Below the pieces are notes generated by a model. The model saw only the letters and a list, made by a program, of their open reading frames with translations, did not search any database and was not told the DNA's origin. A DNA stretch of 64,000 nucleotides, taken from CAZXWN01 sp964644695 [NCBI: uncultured bacterium]. GTDB lineage: Bacteria; UBP4; UBA4092. Both the position numbers and the translations under genes were made by a program. Below are positions 45,565-55,109 of the stretch, piece by piece. Positions within the stretch are counted from its first letter, which is position 1, and every line of letters starts with the position of its first letter. The DNA is taken from positions 372,001 through 436,000 of the forward strand of contig CAZXWN010000001.1 of the NCBI GenBank assembly GCA_964644695.1. The letters are read 5' to 3'.

Positions 45565-46711
45565 TATGATGATCTCCCTGAAGAGAAATCAAGGTCTCCC
45601 TCAATATCTCCATATTGCTAAGAGAATAAAATTGTGTAGCTCCAATTCTTTCGGGTAATACAAATATCAGATTACCATCTTTCACTTTTTTATCTTTATA
45701 CATTGTTTGTATGATTTTGTCTACAGATATTGCACTATCAATTGAAGAGGGTAAACCAATTGATTTGATTAAATCCGTCAATCGATTTACAAGATTGATA
45801 TCCACCATATTCAAATGATTTGCAATTCTTGCGGCCCCAATCATTCCTATGGCAACACCTTCACCATGGCGAAAGGCTTCATAACCAGTTAATGTTTCCA
45901 ATGCATGCCCAATGGTATGACCGTAATTTAAAATTCCACGAAGGCCCTTATCTTCCTCATCTTTTGATACGATTTTTGCTTTAATCTCGCATGAACAAGT
46001 AATAATATGTTCAAGTACTGTGGCATTAAATGAAAAAATCTTTTGTATATTATCTTCAAGATAGGCAAAGAACTCTTCGTCAATGATAATTCCGTATTTT
46101 ATAACTTCAGCTAAACCAGAAGATATTTCTCGACACGGCAATGTTTTTAGCGTTTCCGGGTCAATAATTACAGTACGAGGTTGATAAAAGGTCCCAACGA
46201 GATTTTTCCCTTCTGGTAAATCGACGGCAACTTTACCACCGACACTAGCATCTACTTGAGCTTCAAGAGTGGTAGGTACCTGAATAAATGGGATCCCTCT
46301 CATATAAGTGGCAGCAACAAAACCCGTTAAATCGCCAATAACACCCCCACCTAAAGCAATCAAAAAAGAGTCTCGGTCAAAACCATTGGATATGAGCTTT
46401 GAATATAAATCACGCGCTGTATCCAGTGACTTATATTTTTCACCATCAGGAATTGTAAATTGGGATACAGTATATCCTTCTTTTTCTAATGAAGATATGA
46501 CCAAATTTGCATATAAAGGCCCAACTGTTGGATTCGTGATAAGGCCAACTTTTTTGCCCAACCCAGGTATTTTTTTTATGATTGTACCTGCGGATTGTAA
46601 CAAGCCATGTCCAATCAAAATGGAATAACTTCTTTTACCAAGTTCAATTTGAATCTGATGTGGCTTGTTATTCGTGTTATGATTCGTCATAATTGTTTTA
46701 AGATTATTCAT
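45557..46711 (-). CDS. aroB: 3-Dehydroquinate synthase
   Basis: An NAD- and zinc-dependent enzyme of the shikimate pathway, about 384 residues. The NAD loop [30 protein letters not shown] and the zinc-site blocks GLAEVIKYG and [11 protein letters not shown] are present. ATG 46711 or ATG 46690 are likely starts; a longer frame to 46798 would overlap the divergent exporter gene and lacks family resemblance. Neither has a clear ribosome site. It is coupled to aroQ by an 8-bp overlap. Confidence 0.93.
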   Translation of the reverse strand: MNNLKTIMTNHNTNNKPHQIQIELGKRSYSILIGHGLLQSAGTIIKKIPGLGKKVGLITNPTVGPLYANLVISSLEKEGYTVSQFTIPDGEKYKSLDTARDLYSKLISNGFDRDSFLIALGGGVIGDLTGFVAATYMRGIPFIQVPTTLEAQVDASVGGKVAVDLPEGKNLVGTFYQPRTVIIDPETLKTLPCREISSGLAEVIKYGIIIDEEFFAYLEDNIQKIFSFNATVLEHIITCSCEIKAKIVSKDEEDKGLRGILNYGHTIGHALETLTGYEAFRHGEGVAIGMIGAARIANHLNMVDINLVNRLTDLIKSIGLPSSIDSAISVDKIIQTMYKDKKVKDGNLIFVLPERIGATQFYSLSNMEILRETLISLQGDHHNG

Positions 46712-46782
46712 TTCGTTTGAATTAACTGTTTTTATTGTAACTGTTTTTGAGCTATAAATCGAAGTATTTTTGGAATCGAGCA

Positions 46783-47619
46783 ATGTGGATACTGACAAAA
46801 TGGATTGACATATGGCATCACCGAGAATTGTTAATCAACCTTGTTAAAAGAGACTTAAAAACACGATATAAGATGTCTATATTGGGGTTTTTTTGGTCAT
46901 TACTACGCCCATTGTTTATGATGCTAATATTCACTGTTGTTTTTTCGCAGATGTTTCGCTGGGATATTCAGATGAATGTTCCTTATCCTGTTTTCCTTCT
47001 GGCGGCTATATTACCCTGGCAATTGCTGGCAAATTCCGTAGGTGCCGGAGCTAATACACTTCTTGTCAATCAGAATTTAATCAAGAAAGTAAGCCTTCCA
47101 AGAGAAATATTCCCACTATCCACCGTAATAGCCGAAATCATTAATTTCGGACTTTCATTAATTGTTTTATTCCCGTTTATTATTGCTGCAAAAATCAGCA
47201 TTACCCCGTGGTTATTAATACTACCCGTAGTATTTATTATGCAATGTATTTTAGTTTTTGGGATTACATTAATCGTTTCATCATTAAATGTATTTTTTAG
47301 GGACACATTACCTCTTACTGACTTAGGAATGCAGGCATGGTTTTATTTATCTCCGGTGTTCTATCCAGTCTCCTTTGTACAAGGACATCTATCACCATTG
47401 CTTTATAAATTTTATTTATTAAATCCGATGTGTGTACTCTTGACAGGGTATAGAAAATCCTTATTAGAAAGTGGTTATACTGTAAACAGCGGTTTTGGAA
47501 CGAATTCTCCTGAGTGGATTTTTTATCTAGGCATTACAAGTATTTTCTCAATTACCATTCTTTTGATTGGAATGATAATTTTTCATTACTTTGACAGAAA
47601 ACTGGCAGATACTTTATAA
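46783..47619 (+). CDS. ABC-2 type polysaccharide exporter permease
   Basis: A 278-residue membrane protein of the Wzm/TagG/KpsM class with six hydrophobic segments. The N-terminal amphipathic stretch RELLINLVKRDLKTRYKMSILGFFWSLLRP is the family signature. It would export an undecaprenyl-linked or lipid-linked glycan across the inner membrane. A matching Wzt/TagH ATPase is not adjacent; the next ABC ATPase, at 48521, is LptB-like. ATG 46783 is used, since the TTG at 46747 offers no better ribosome site. The gene diverges from aroB. Confidence 0.85.
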   Translation: MWILTKWIDIWHHRELLINLVKRDLKTRYKMSILGFFWSLLRPLFMMLIFTVVFSQMFRWDIQMNVPYPVFLLAAILPWQLLANSVGAGANTLLVNQNLIKKVSLPREIFPLSTVIAEIINFGLSLIVLFPFIIAAKISITPWLLILPVVFIMQCILVFGITLIVSSLNVFFRDTLPLTDLGMQAWFYLSPVFYPVSFVQGHLSPLLYKFYLLNPMCVLLTGYRKSLLESGYTVNSGFGTNSPEWIFYLGITSIFSITILLIGMIIFHYFDRKLADTL

Positions 47620-47642
47620 AAGAGTTGAAAAGGAGTCCATAT

Positions 47643-48518
47643 TTGTTGGGGCACGCTCAAATTCATGTTGATTTAGATGGTTTATGGACCCTCTATCAAT
47701 ACCATGGTATTTCTCATCCTGTCTGGCCAGACCCTGTCTATACAACGGCTCTTCCACGCTTTCTAAGTATATTTAATGACCTGGGCGTTAAAGCGACCTT
47801 TTTCCTTATTGGTAAAGACTTGGAAAATGGAAGTAAATTTGATTTAGCAAAACGGATTATTAGTAATGGTCACAATATTGCCAATCATTCTTATTCACAT
47901 ATAATTCCCTTCCAGAATTTAGATAAGCAAACAATATCTAAAGAGATATCAAAAACCCAAACATTATTAAAACAATTGGCCCCAGAGCAAAAGTTTGGAT
48001 TCAGAGCTCCGGGATTTGGAATGAATGAAACAATCTTTCAGGAGTTAATCGATCAATCTATTGCTTTTGATTCTTCAGTGTTTCCATGTCCATGGAGTGG
48101 GTTACTCCGAAAATACGAGAAAAAAAAGTCTTGTGGAAAGGTTCCTAAAGATGGGTATGGAGGAGAAAAATATGGTTGGGCTCCACTTTACTCCTATAAT
48201 CCTCAACTTAAAAACCTATCTAAAAAAGGCAATAGTCCATTATTAGAATATCCTGTCTCAGTATTGCCATTTATCCGTTTACCGATTCACAGAAGTTTCA
48301 CTCAGTTTACTGGGTTATGGTACTTCAAGATGGCTTTAAAACTGTTAAAAATCAGAAAACTTCCATTAATTTGCCTCTTCCATGGAATCGATTTGATTGA
48401 TATATTAAGAGATGAGCAAATCCCGGAAATTAAATGGATTAAGACTCCATTTCCACAAAGAATTGACGAAGTAAGAATAATGCTAAAATGGGTTAAGGAA
48501 GACTTTAATATTACATAA
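47643..48518 (+). CDS. Polysaccharide deacetylase (NodB-type)
   Basis: A 291-residue carbohydrate esterase-4-like protein without a signal peptide. IHVDLDG supplies the Asp pair, NHSYSH the metal-binding His pair and FRAPGFG the catalytic Arg motif. The start is TTG 47643, 7 bp after AGGAG (47631-47635); an in-frame TTG at 47625 lies before that site. It probably removes acetyl groups from a glycan made or exported by the linked ABC-2 system, from which it is 23 bp away. The sugar is unknown. Confidence 0.85.
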   Translation: MLGHAQIHVDLDGLWTLYQYHGISHPVWPDPVYTTALPRFLSIFNDLGVKATFFLIGKDLENGSKFDLAKRIISNGHNIANHSYSHIIPFQNLDKQTISKEISKTQTLLKQLAPEQKFGFRAPGFGMNETIFQELIDQSIAFDSSVFPCPWSGLLRKYEKKKSCGKVPKDGYGGEKYGWAPLYSYNPQLKNLSKKGNSPLLEYPVSVLPFIRLPIHRSFTQFTGLWYFKMALKLLKIRKLPLICLFHGIDLIDILRDEQIPEIKWIKTPFPQRIDEVRIMLKWVKEDFNIT

Positions 48519-48520
48519 AT

Positions 48521-49276
48521 ATGCAAACTCAAATTACAACAGAAGATTTAATCCAGTACACACTGTCTGCCCGAGGGTTACAGAAATCATACCGAGGACG
48601 GAAGGTCGTTGATGGGGTTTCAATTGATGTCACTCCTGGTAAAATTGTCAGCTTACTGGGACCCAATGGTGCGGGGAAAACGACTTCTTTTCATATGATT
48701 ATGGGCATTGTTCGTCCTGATGCAGGAGAAGTACGTTTTGGAAACATGGAAATCAGTCGATATCCTTTACATCGGCGAGCAAGGATTGGTATTGGATTCC
48801 TCTCACAAGAACCATCAATATTCCGAAAATTAACGGTCTGGGAAAATATTGAGTCGATTCTGGAATTCACAGATTTATCAAAGACAGAAAGAGAAGAACG
48901 GGTGGAGGAGATGTTAGAGGAATTTAAAATTCGCCACCTGTACCAGCAAAAAGCCTATACTCTATCCGGAGGTGAAAGACGGCGATTAGAAATCGCTCGC
49001 GCCCTGTCTACAGGGCCCAGGATTTTAATGCTGGATGAACCTTTTTCCGGCATTGATCCCAAATCGGTCCAAGAAATTCAGGAAATCATCAGTCAATTAC
49101 GGGATAAAGGGATTGGTTTTCTGATAACGGACCATAATGTACGGGAGACTCTTGAAGTCTCTGATTTTGCATATATAATTGGACAAGGGAGGATACTGCG
49201 TTCAGGATTACCAAATGATTTGGTAAATGATGAATTAGTTCGTTCTGTATATCTAGGCGAAAACTTTTCCATGTAA
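48521..49276 (+). CDS. lptB: LPS export ABC transporter ATP-binding protein
   Basis: A 251-residue ATPase that powers LptFG extraction of LPS from the inner membrane. Walker A GPNGAGKTTS, signature LSGGERRRLEIARAL and Walker B ILMLDEPFSGIDP are typical of LptB, as is the region SIFRKLTVWENI. It starts 2 bp after the deacetylase stop and is followed by hpf and hprK, the neighbourhood in which lptB often occurs, though rpoN, often found between them, is missing here. It supports a diderm envelope. Confidence 0.94.
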   Translation: MQTQITTEDLIQYTLSARGLQKSYRGRKVVDGVSIDVTPGKIVSLLGPNGAGKTTSFHMIMGIVRPDAGEVRFGNMEISRYPLHRRARIGIGFLSQEPSIFRKLTVWENIESILEFTDLSKTEREERVEEMLEEFKIRHLYQQKAYTLSGGERRRLEIARALSTGPRILMLDEPFSGIDPKSVQEIQEIISQLRDKGIGFLITDHNVRETLEVSDFAYIIGQGRILRSGLPNDLVNDELVRSVYLGENFSM

Positions 49277-49296
49277 TTCGCACAAGGAGGATTTTT

Positions 49297-49887
49297 ATGG
49301 CCACCAAAAAACGCGAAGCAACAATGGCAATTACCATCACCGGTCGACATTTGGAAATAAGCGATTCGATTCGTGAGTATGTGGAAAAAAAGATTGGGGG
49401 ACTCCATAAGTATTTCCTACGAAATATGGATGCCCATGCAGCGGTCTCGGTTGAAAAACGACGATTTAAGATTGATGTTTTAATTAACACAAAACATGAA
49501 AAAATCACTGGAACCAGTACTTCTTCGGATCTTTATACTGCTATTGATGAAGTAGTTGAAAAACTTGAAAAACAGTTACGGCGACAGAAAGAAAAGATTC
49601 TTGACCGTAAACGACGGTCAGCAAAAGAAAAAGAAGCTGAAAAAGCAAAAGCCCTGCCTTTAAATGAAGATATCCTTGATGAGGATGATCTTTTTGAACC
49701 AAGTGAAACTGCGGAAATTGTTAAGTTCGAAAAAATAAAAGGGAAACCCATGTCTCCCGAAGAAGCCGTGATGCAAATGAATGTTAAAAACCAGGATTTT
49801 ATGGTTTTCATTAATTCAGGTTCAGACGAATTAAATATCCTTTATCGTTTGCCTGGCGGCAACTATTCACTTATAACCAGAGGATAA
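49297..49887 (+). CDS. hpf: Ribosome hibernation promoting factor, long form
   Basis: A 196-residue long HPF that joins two 70S ribosomes into an inactive 100S dimer in starved cells. The N-terminal domain (about 11-105) has ITITGRHLEISDSIREYVEKK and the Lys/Arg-rich helix that sits in the mRNA channel. The C-terminal S30AE domain (about 140-194) has MSPEEAVMQM and the dimerisation pattern NILYRLPGGNYSLI. A strong AAGGAGG precedes the ATG. It is between lptB and hprK. Confidence 0.95.
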   Translation: MATKKREATMAITITGRHLEISDSIREYVEKKIGGLHKYFLRNMDAHAAVSVEKRRFKIDVLINTKHEKITGTSTSSDLYTAIDEVVEKLEKQLRRQKEKILDRKRRSAKEKEAEKAKALPLNEDILDEDDLFEPSETAEIVKFEKIKGKPMSPEEAVMQMNVKNQDFMVFINSGSDELNILYRLPGGNYSLITRG

Positions 49888-49894
49888 ATTGCTG

Positions 49895-50839
49895 ATGGCC
49901 TCATTGACTGTCAAATTAATGTTCGAGGAAGAAGGACGAGAGCTTCAATTACAAATGGTAGCCGGTGAGGCCGGACTCAATAAACGGATTTTTGTTTCCG
50001 ATTTACATCGTCCGGGACTGGCTTTGAGTGGTTTTTGTGAGTTATTCCCTTTTGAAAGAATTCAAATATTAGGGAATACCGAATTAACCTTCATGGAAAC
50101 AGTCCCGGATGGTAGTCGGAAAGCCCATTATGAACAAATCATCTCAGATGATACCCCCTGCATAATCGTTACCGGTGATAATCCCCCTCCAGTTGAATTG
50201 ATTGATGTAGGTAATAGCCACGGAATTTGTATCTTCAAAAGTTACGTTCCAACGACAAGGTTTGTCAGTTTACTATCAAACTACCTGGAGACCAAATTCG
50301 CCCCGCATACATCAATCCATGGCGTTTTAGTGGATATCTATGGGGTAGGCAGCTTGATTTTGGGTAACAGTGGAGTAGGGAAAAGCGAATCAGCTTTAGA
50401 GCTGGTTCATCGTGGACACCGATTGGTGGCTGATGATGTCGTTCTAATTGACCGAATTGCCGGGAATGTCTTAATGGGATATGGCGATGAACGCATTAAG
50501 TACATGATGGAAATCCGTGGATTGGGTATTATAAATATTCGTGATCTCTTTGGAATCAGTGCGGTCAGAACACGTAAACGAGTATCTCTGGTATTTCGAC
50601 TAGAACGATGGGATGAAAATAAAGAATACGACAGAACGGGACTGGAAGAACAACAATGCGAAATATTGGGTGTATCTTTGCCAGAATTAACAATTCCTGT
50701 TCAGCCTGGGCGAAATACTTCTATTCTGATTGAGGTTGGTGCAATGGATCAACGCCTCAAACGGATGGGATATAATGCCGCGAGAGATTTGGATAATATG
50801 TTAATTGAAAATATGACCAAACATCGCAGCGAAATTTAA
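49895..50839 (+). CDS. hprK: HPr kinase/phosphorylase
   Basis: A 314-residue hexameric-type enzyme that phosphorylates and dephosphorylates Ser46 of HPr to set carbon regulation. His142 (IHG) lies in the C-terminal domain, Walker A GNSGVGKS is at 158-165 and the signature MEIRGLGIINI follows. ATG 49895 is taken; the TTG at 49889 lies too close to the AGAGG ribosome site. No HPr (ptsH) or EI gene is next to it. It ends the lptB-hpf-hprK run, closed by the palindromic terminator. Confidence 0.95.
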   Translation: MASLTVKLMFEEEGRELQLQMVAGEAGLNKRIFVSDLHRPGLALSGFCELFPFERIQILGNTELTFMETVPDGSRKAHYEQIISDDTPCIIVTGDNPPPVELIDVGNSHGICIFKSYVPTTRFVSLLSNYLETKFAPHTSIHGVLVDIYGVGSLILGNSGVGKSESALELVHRGHRLVADDVVLIDRIAGNVLMGYGDERIKYMMEIRGLGIINIRDLFGISAVRTRKRVSLVFRLERWDENKEYDRTGLEEQQCEILGVSLPELTIPVQPGRNTSILIEVGAMDQRLKRMGYNAARDLDNMLIENMTKHRSEI

Positions 50840-50863
50840 CCGTTTAATTACTTTTTGATAATC

Positions 50864-50905
50864 AAACCACCATCGAACGAGATTCATCTTGTTCGATGGT
50901 GGTTT
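50864..50905. terminator. Dispersed palindrome, copy 4: bidirectional terminator between hprK and mltG
   Basis: A 42-bp inverted repeat: 20-bp arms (50864-50883 and 50886-50905) around tc. The 28-bp core is 50871-50898, with the same G/T pair as copies 1 and 3. The flanks extend the stem as aaaccac and gtggttt. A run of five T (50903-50907) follows on the plus strand and AAA precedes on the other. It lies between two converging genes. Confidence 0.9.
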
Positions 50906-50953
50906 TTATTTGATTTATTTATCTAACATATTAAATATCAATAAATTAAGTAG

Positions 50954-51988
50954 TTAAAAGGTCGAAGATGTTTCTGACGAGACATTTTTTTGCGTTGTCA
51001 TCCGTTTATACTGCGCAACAACCTGGTTATGTTGACTGTAGGTATAACTAAAAACATGATGACCGTTTCCTGTCGCCATGAAGAAAAGATACTGGGACTT
51101 ATCAGGGTTTAATGCTGCTGCTATAGCTGCCTTACCCGGATTACACACAGGTCCTTCCGGTAATCCCAGTTTGGTATAAGTGTTATAGGGTGAATCCGTT
51201 TTGATTTGGTCCATGGTAATTTCCTGACCGGGAGGCAGGGTATATCTCAATGTAGCTTCCGACTGCAAAGGCATTCGTTTTCTTAATCGGTTGTGGAAAA
51301 CACTGGAAATTTTCGGCATCTCTGCATCAGAAGCCGCTTCTTTCTGAATAATAGATGCCAAAATAACGATTTGATCCAAGGATAATTTCGTACGAGAAGA
51401 GTATTGCGAATAAAGAGGCAAAACAACTTCCTCAAAACGACGATTCATTAAATCTATTAAACGGGACGGATAGGTACTAAAAGATACATGATAGGTATCA
51501 GGAAATAGATATCCTTCTGAATTGCTCCTGATGTGACCAAACAATTGGGAGGTCGTATTATTGGATAAGGAGTTCATAAAACGCTCTTCAGTGGATAATC
51601 CTTTATCCGAAATAAGTTTGGAAATTTGATTTACAGTAAATCCTTCTGGAATGGTCAATATGATATCAGTACTCATGCCCCCATTTTTAATGGCTTCAAC
51701 AATTTGTATCATATTCATTTGTTTACTGAGTTTGTACTGTCCTGCTTTTAGATGAGGGCGGGCACCAGAAAAACGGGTATAAATATAAAAAACAAAAGGA
51801 CTTCGTATTAAGCCCTCATGTTCCAACAAAACTCCGATTGCATGAGAAGATGTTCCGGGGGTTATAACAACTATTTTATCAACTCGATGGTTTTCCATTG
51901 GTTTGGTAATACACCAAACCAAATAAAAACTTAAGGTAAATATTGCTGCAGCAAGTATGATAAAAAAGGTTTTCCGATTAAAAAACAC
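50954..51988 (-). CDS. mltG: Endolytic murein transglycosylase
   Basis: A 344-residue membrane-anchored enzyme that cuts nascent peptidoglycan strands near the synthesis site. One N-terminal membrane helix (about 7-27) is followed by a LysM-like part (about 40-105) and the YceG catalytic domain with SEGYLFPDTY, catalytic Glu217 in QKEAAS, and PYNTYTKLGLPEGPVCNPG. The usual LQSDPT motif reads LQSEAT. It is 25 bp after ruvX on the same strand, a common pairing. Confidence 0.93.
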   Translation of the reverse strand: MFFNRKTFFIILAAAIFTLSFYLVWCITKPMENHRVDKIVVITPGTSSHAIGVLLEHEGLIRSPFVFYIYTRFSGARPHLKAGQYKLSKQMNMIQIVEAIKNGGMSTDIILTIPEGFTVNQISKLISDKGLSTEERFMNSLSNNTTSQLFGHIRSNSEGYLFPDTYHVSFSTYPSRLIDLMNRRFEEVVLPLYSQYSSRTKLSLDQIVILASIIQKEAASDAEMPKISSVFHNRLRKRMPLQSEATLRYTLPPGQEITMDQIKTDSPYNTYTKLGLPEGPVCNPGKAAIAAALNPDKSQYLFFMATGNGHHVFSYTYSQHNQVVAQYKRMTTQKNVSSETSSTF

Positions 51989-52013
51989 AAAAACTCCTGG
52001 TAAAAACGGTCGG

Positions 52014-52436
52014 TCAAAATTGTTTTTGATTCATATGACGCAAATAGCCATCAAGAATCAGGCAGGCCGCTAACTTGTCAATCACCTGTTTTCTTTTATT
52101 TCTCCGAACATCCGCAGAAATCAATACGGACTCGCCTTCTTTAGTCGTCAGCCATTCATTCCATAAGTCAACGGGAATTGTTGTTTTTTCCTTCAACATA
52201 TCAATAAAATGAAGGGTTTTATCAGCTTGTACTTTCAATGACCCATCCAAGCTGCGAGGTAAACCTGCAACAATAAGCCGCACCTGATGTTCTTTTGCCT
52301 GGTCAAGAATAATACTGATATCTTTTTGGATATTAGAACGATGTATCACGGTCAGAGGGAAAGATATTTTTTCTTCCGCGTCTGTTATAGCAACACCTAT
52401 TCGTTTATCTCCAATATCCAAGGCAAGAAGACACAT
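52014..52436 (-). CDS. ruvX: Putative Holliday junction resolvase / pre-16S rRNA nuclease YqgF
   Basis: A 140-residue RNase H-like nuclease. Asp7 in LALDIGDKRIGVA, a later VAGLPRSLDGS, and WNEWLTTKEGE near 105 are typical of YqgF/RuvX. In E. coli it processes 16S rRNA ends, and a junction-resolving role has been proposed elsewhere. It lies 3 bp after alaS and before mltG, so the three form one unit; alaS-ruvX-mltG order occurs in many bacteria. Confidence 0.92.
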   Translation of the reverse strand: MCLLALDIGDKRIGVAITDAEEKISFPLTVIHRSNIQKDISIILDQAKEHQVRLIVAGLPRSLDGSLKVQADKTLHFIDMLKEKTTIPVDLWNEWLTTKEGESVLISADVRRNKRKQVIDKLAACLILDGYLRHMNQKQF

Positions 52437-52439
52437 AAA

Positions 52440-55070
52440 TTATGAAAGAAATCCTTCCACAATAGACGGCGCTTTCTCTAAAGCAGCGGCTAATTGCGAA
52501 GGCTCTTTACCACCCGCCTGCGCTAAATCTGGGCGACCGCCACCGCCACCACCAACCAGTTTGGCTAAAGCTCCGACAATCTTCCCGGCCTGAACTTTTT
52601 TAGTTAAATCAGGTGTGACAAAAGTAACTAGATTGACTTTATCTTCTGTTGAAGTAGCCAGAATCAAAATAGTATTACTTAATTGGGGTTTCAGCGTATC
52701 TACGATAGTCAATAAGGCTTTTGGATCTGAATCGGGTATGTTTTGAACGATCAGTTTCATACCCTTCACATCAATCGAATTAGCCTGCATTTGATTCACC
52801 TGACCTAATCCTAATTCCTTTTTCAAGTGATTAACTTGATGCGACAATTCTTTGTTTTCTTCATATAATTTACTGATTCGTGAAGGTAATCCTTGAATTT
52901 CAACCTTTAGTAAATCAGACGATTGTTCCAAAATAGTTTTCCATTCATGAACACGAGAGTAGGCACCTCTCCCGGTAACAGCTTCAATTCGACGAATACC
53001 TGAACCAATTGAACCGGCACTAATGATAAGGAATAAACCAATATCTCCCGTTGTCTGAAGATGTGTTCCACCACAAAGTTCCATATCAAAATCTTTCACA
53101 TCAACAACTCGGACCATTTCGCCATACTTTTCACCAAAGAAAGCTAACGCCCCCATTTCACGGGCTTTATTAATATCCGTTTCGATGGTTTGCACGGGAA
53201 TATTTTCTTGAATTCTATTGTTTATCATATCCTCAATCTGGCTCAATTCCTCTGTTGTAACTGCCTGGAAGTGAGTAAAATCAAATCGTAATCTGTCTGG
53301 GGCAACTAAAGAACCCGCCTGTTCGACATGCTCTCCAAGAACCTTACGGAGGGCAGCCATCAGCAAGTGTGTTGCAGTATGATTACGAGCTGTATCATGT
53401 CTCAGATTTGAATCTACTGTTAACTGAACAGAATCCTCTTTTTTAAACTGTCCATGAATAACTTTGCCAAAATGAACAGTGGAACCTTGGACATATCGAC
53501 GGGTATCGGTAACTTCAATGATTGAGGAACCTTTTGATATTTTCCCCTTATCACCTACCTGTCCACCAGATTCAGCATAAAAACAAGTTTCATTCGTAAC
53601 AATGGATATTTCATCCCCCTCAGATACACTATCAACTAATAGACCGTTTTTGACCAATGCTACGACTTGACCTTCATTATTTGTTTTTTCATAACCAACG
53701 AATTTAGTATCACCCGATTGCCGATGAATATCTTTATATACTTCAGCTTGTTTTTGTTCTCCAGAGCCAGACCATGCCGCACGAGACCTCTCTTGTTGGT
53801 GCTGAATTTCCTTTTGGTACTCTTCAGCGCTGTAAGTCATACCACTTTCTTCTAAGATATCTCTCGTTAAGTCTGCAGGAAAACCGTAGGTGTCATAGAG
53901 TTTAAACACTGTATCCGCAGGTATCACTGTCTTATTATCTGATTTTGCTTTTTCAATAGCATCTGATAACAGTGAAAGACCACTGTCTAAAGTTGTTTCA
54001 AACCGGTTTTCTTCCGCCAAAATGGTGCTGATAATGTGCTGTTTTTTCTCTCGAATTTCTGGATACACATCACCCATTTTTTCAATAACGACGTTTGCAG
54101 CATCATTCAAGAAGGGCTTTTGAATTCCAAGTATTTTTCCATAACGATATGCACGTCTTAAAATTCGACGCAGAACATAGCCTCGTCCCTCATTGCTGGG
54201 CAAAACTCCATCAGCAAAACAAAAGGTTAAGGCACGGCTATGGTCAGCAATAACGCGATAGGCTGTTGTTGACTGCTTATTGGCGCCATATTTTACTGAA
54301 GTAAGTGAACTCGTAAAATCAATGATGGGCATTAATAAATCGGTTTCGAAATTGCTGGGTGTTTTTTGCAGTATTGCCGATACCCGCTCCAAACCAGCAC
54401 CGGTATCAATATTTTTCCGAGGTAGGGGAAGAAGGCTTCCATCGGCCTGTCGATCATATTGTGTGAAAACCAAGTTCCATATTTCAAGATAACGGTCACA
54501 ATCACAGCCTGGGGCACACGTCGGTTTACCACAAGAGAAAGATTCACCTTGATCCACTAATATTTCGGAACAGGGACCACAGGGACCGGTATCTCCCATT
54601 GTCCAGAAATTTGAATCAGCACCCAATCTGATAATTCTACTTTCCTTCACACCGGCTTCTTCAACCCAATACTTTAAAGCCTCATCATCATCGTTATAAA
54701 TGGTTACCCATAATTTATCTTCTGGAAGACCAAGTTCCTCGCGGATAAATCCCCAAGCCCAGCGTATAGCATCCTGTTTGAAATAATCACCAAAAGAAAA
54801 GTTACCTAACATCTCAAAGAAGGTATGATGTCTGGCTGTCATCCCAACATTTTCAATGTCATTAGTGCGAAGACATTTCTGACATGAAGTGGCACGGGTA
54901 TAATCGAGTTTTATGCGCTGTAAGAAATGGTCTTTAAACTGAACCATTCCAGCACTTGTAAATAATAATGTCGGATCATTTTTAGGTACAAGACTATCAC
55001 TGGTAACAATAGTGTGTCCTTGTTTTTGAAAGTAATTTAAATATCGTGAACGTATTTCATTAGATTGCAT
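52440..55070 (-). CDS. alaS: Alanyl-tRNA synthetase
   Basis: An 876-residue class II synthetase of normal length. The aminoacylation domain holds FTSAGMVQFKDHFL and TARHHTFFEMLGNFSFGDYF. The editing domain holds HTATHLLMAAL and CGGTH, zinc ligands for clearing Ser and Gly errors. A C-terminal coiled coil and DHHA1 domain with Gly-rich GGGGGGRPDLAQAGG close the protein. It is the first gene of the alaS-ruvX-mltG unit. The upstream TPR gene lies 39 bp away on the same strand. Confidence 0.97.
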   Translation of the reverse strand: MQSNEIRSRYLNYFQKQGHTIVTSDSLVPKNDPTLLFTSAGMVQFKDHFLQRIKLDYTRATSCQKCLRTNDIENVGMTARHHTFFEMLGNFSFGDYFKQDAIRWAWGFIREELGLPEDKLWVTIYNDDDEALKYWVEEAGVKESRIIRLGADSNFWTMGDTGPCGPCSEILVDQGESFSCGKPTCAPGCDCDRYLEIWNLVFTQYDRQADGSLLPLPRKNIDTGAGLERVSAILQKTPSNFETDLLMPIIDFTSSLTSVKYGANKQSTTAYRVIADHSRALTFCFADGVLPSNEGRGYVLRRILRRAYRYGKILGIQKPFLNDAANVVIEKMGDVYPEIREKKQHIISTILAEENRFETTLDSGLSLLSDAIEKAKSDNKTVIPADTVFKLYDTYGFPADLTRDILEESGMTYSAEEYQKEIQHQQERSRAAWSGSGEQKQAEVYKDIHRQSGDTKFVGYEKTNNEGQVVALVKNGLLVDSVSEGDEISIVTNETCFYAESGGQVGDKGKISKGSSIIEVTDTRRYVQGSTVHFGKVIHGQFKKEDSVQLTVDSNLRHDTARNHTATHLLMAALRKVLGEHVEQAGSLVAPDRLRFDFTHFQAVTTEELSQIEDMINNRIQENIPVQTIETDINKAREMGALAFFGEKYGEMVRVVDVKDFDMELCGGTHLQTTGDIGLFLIISAGSIGSGIRRIEAVTGRGAYSRVHEWKTILEQSSDLLKVEIQGLPSRISKLYEENKELSHQVNHLKKELGLGQVNQMQANSIDVKGMKLIVQNIPDSDPKALLTIVDTLKPQLSNTILILATSTEDKVNLVTFVTPDLTKKVQAGKIVGALAKLVGGGGGGRPDLAQAGGKEPSQLAAALEKAPSIVEGFLS

Positions 55071-55109
55071 CAGTATGTCCTTCCAAAACGATTATTTAGC
55101 AACAAATTA

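Noticed and set aside
49089-49508. Minus-strand open frame of 139 codons over the lptB-hpf junction
   Set aside because: It is antisense to conserved lptB and hpf coding, with no ribosome site.
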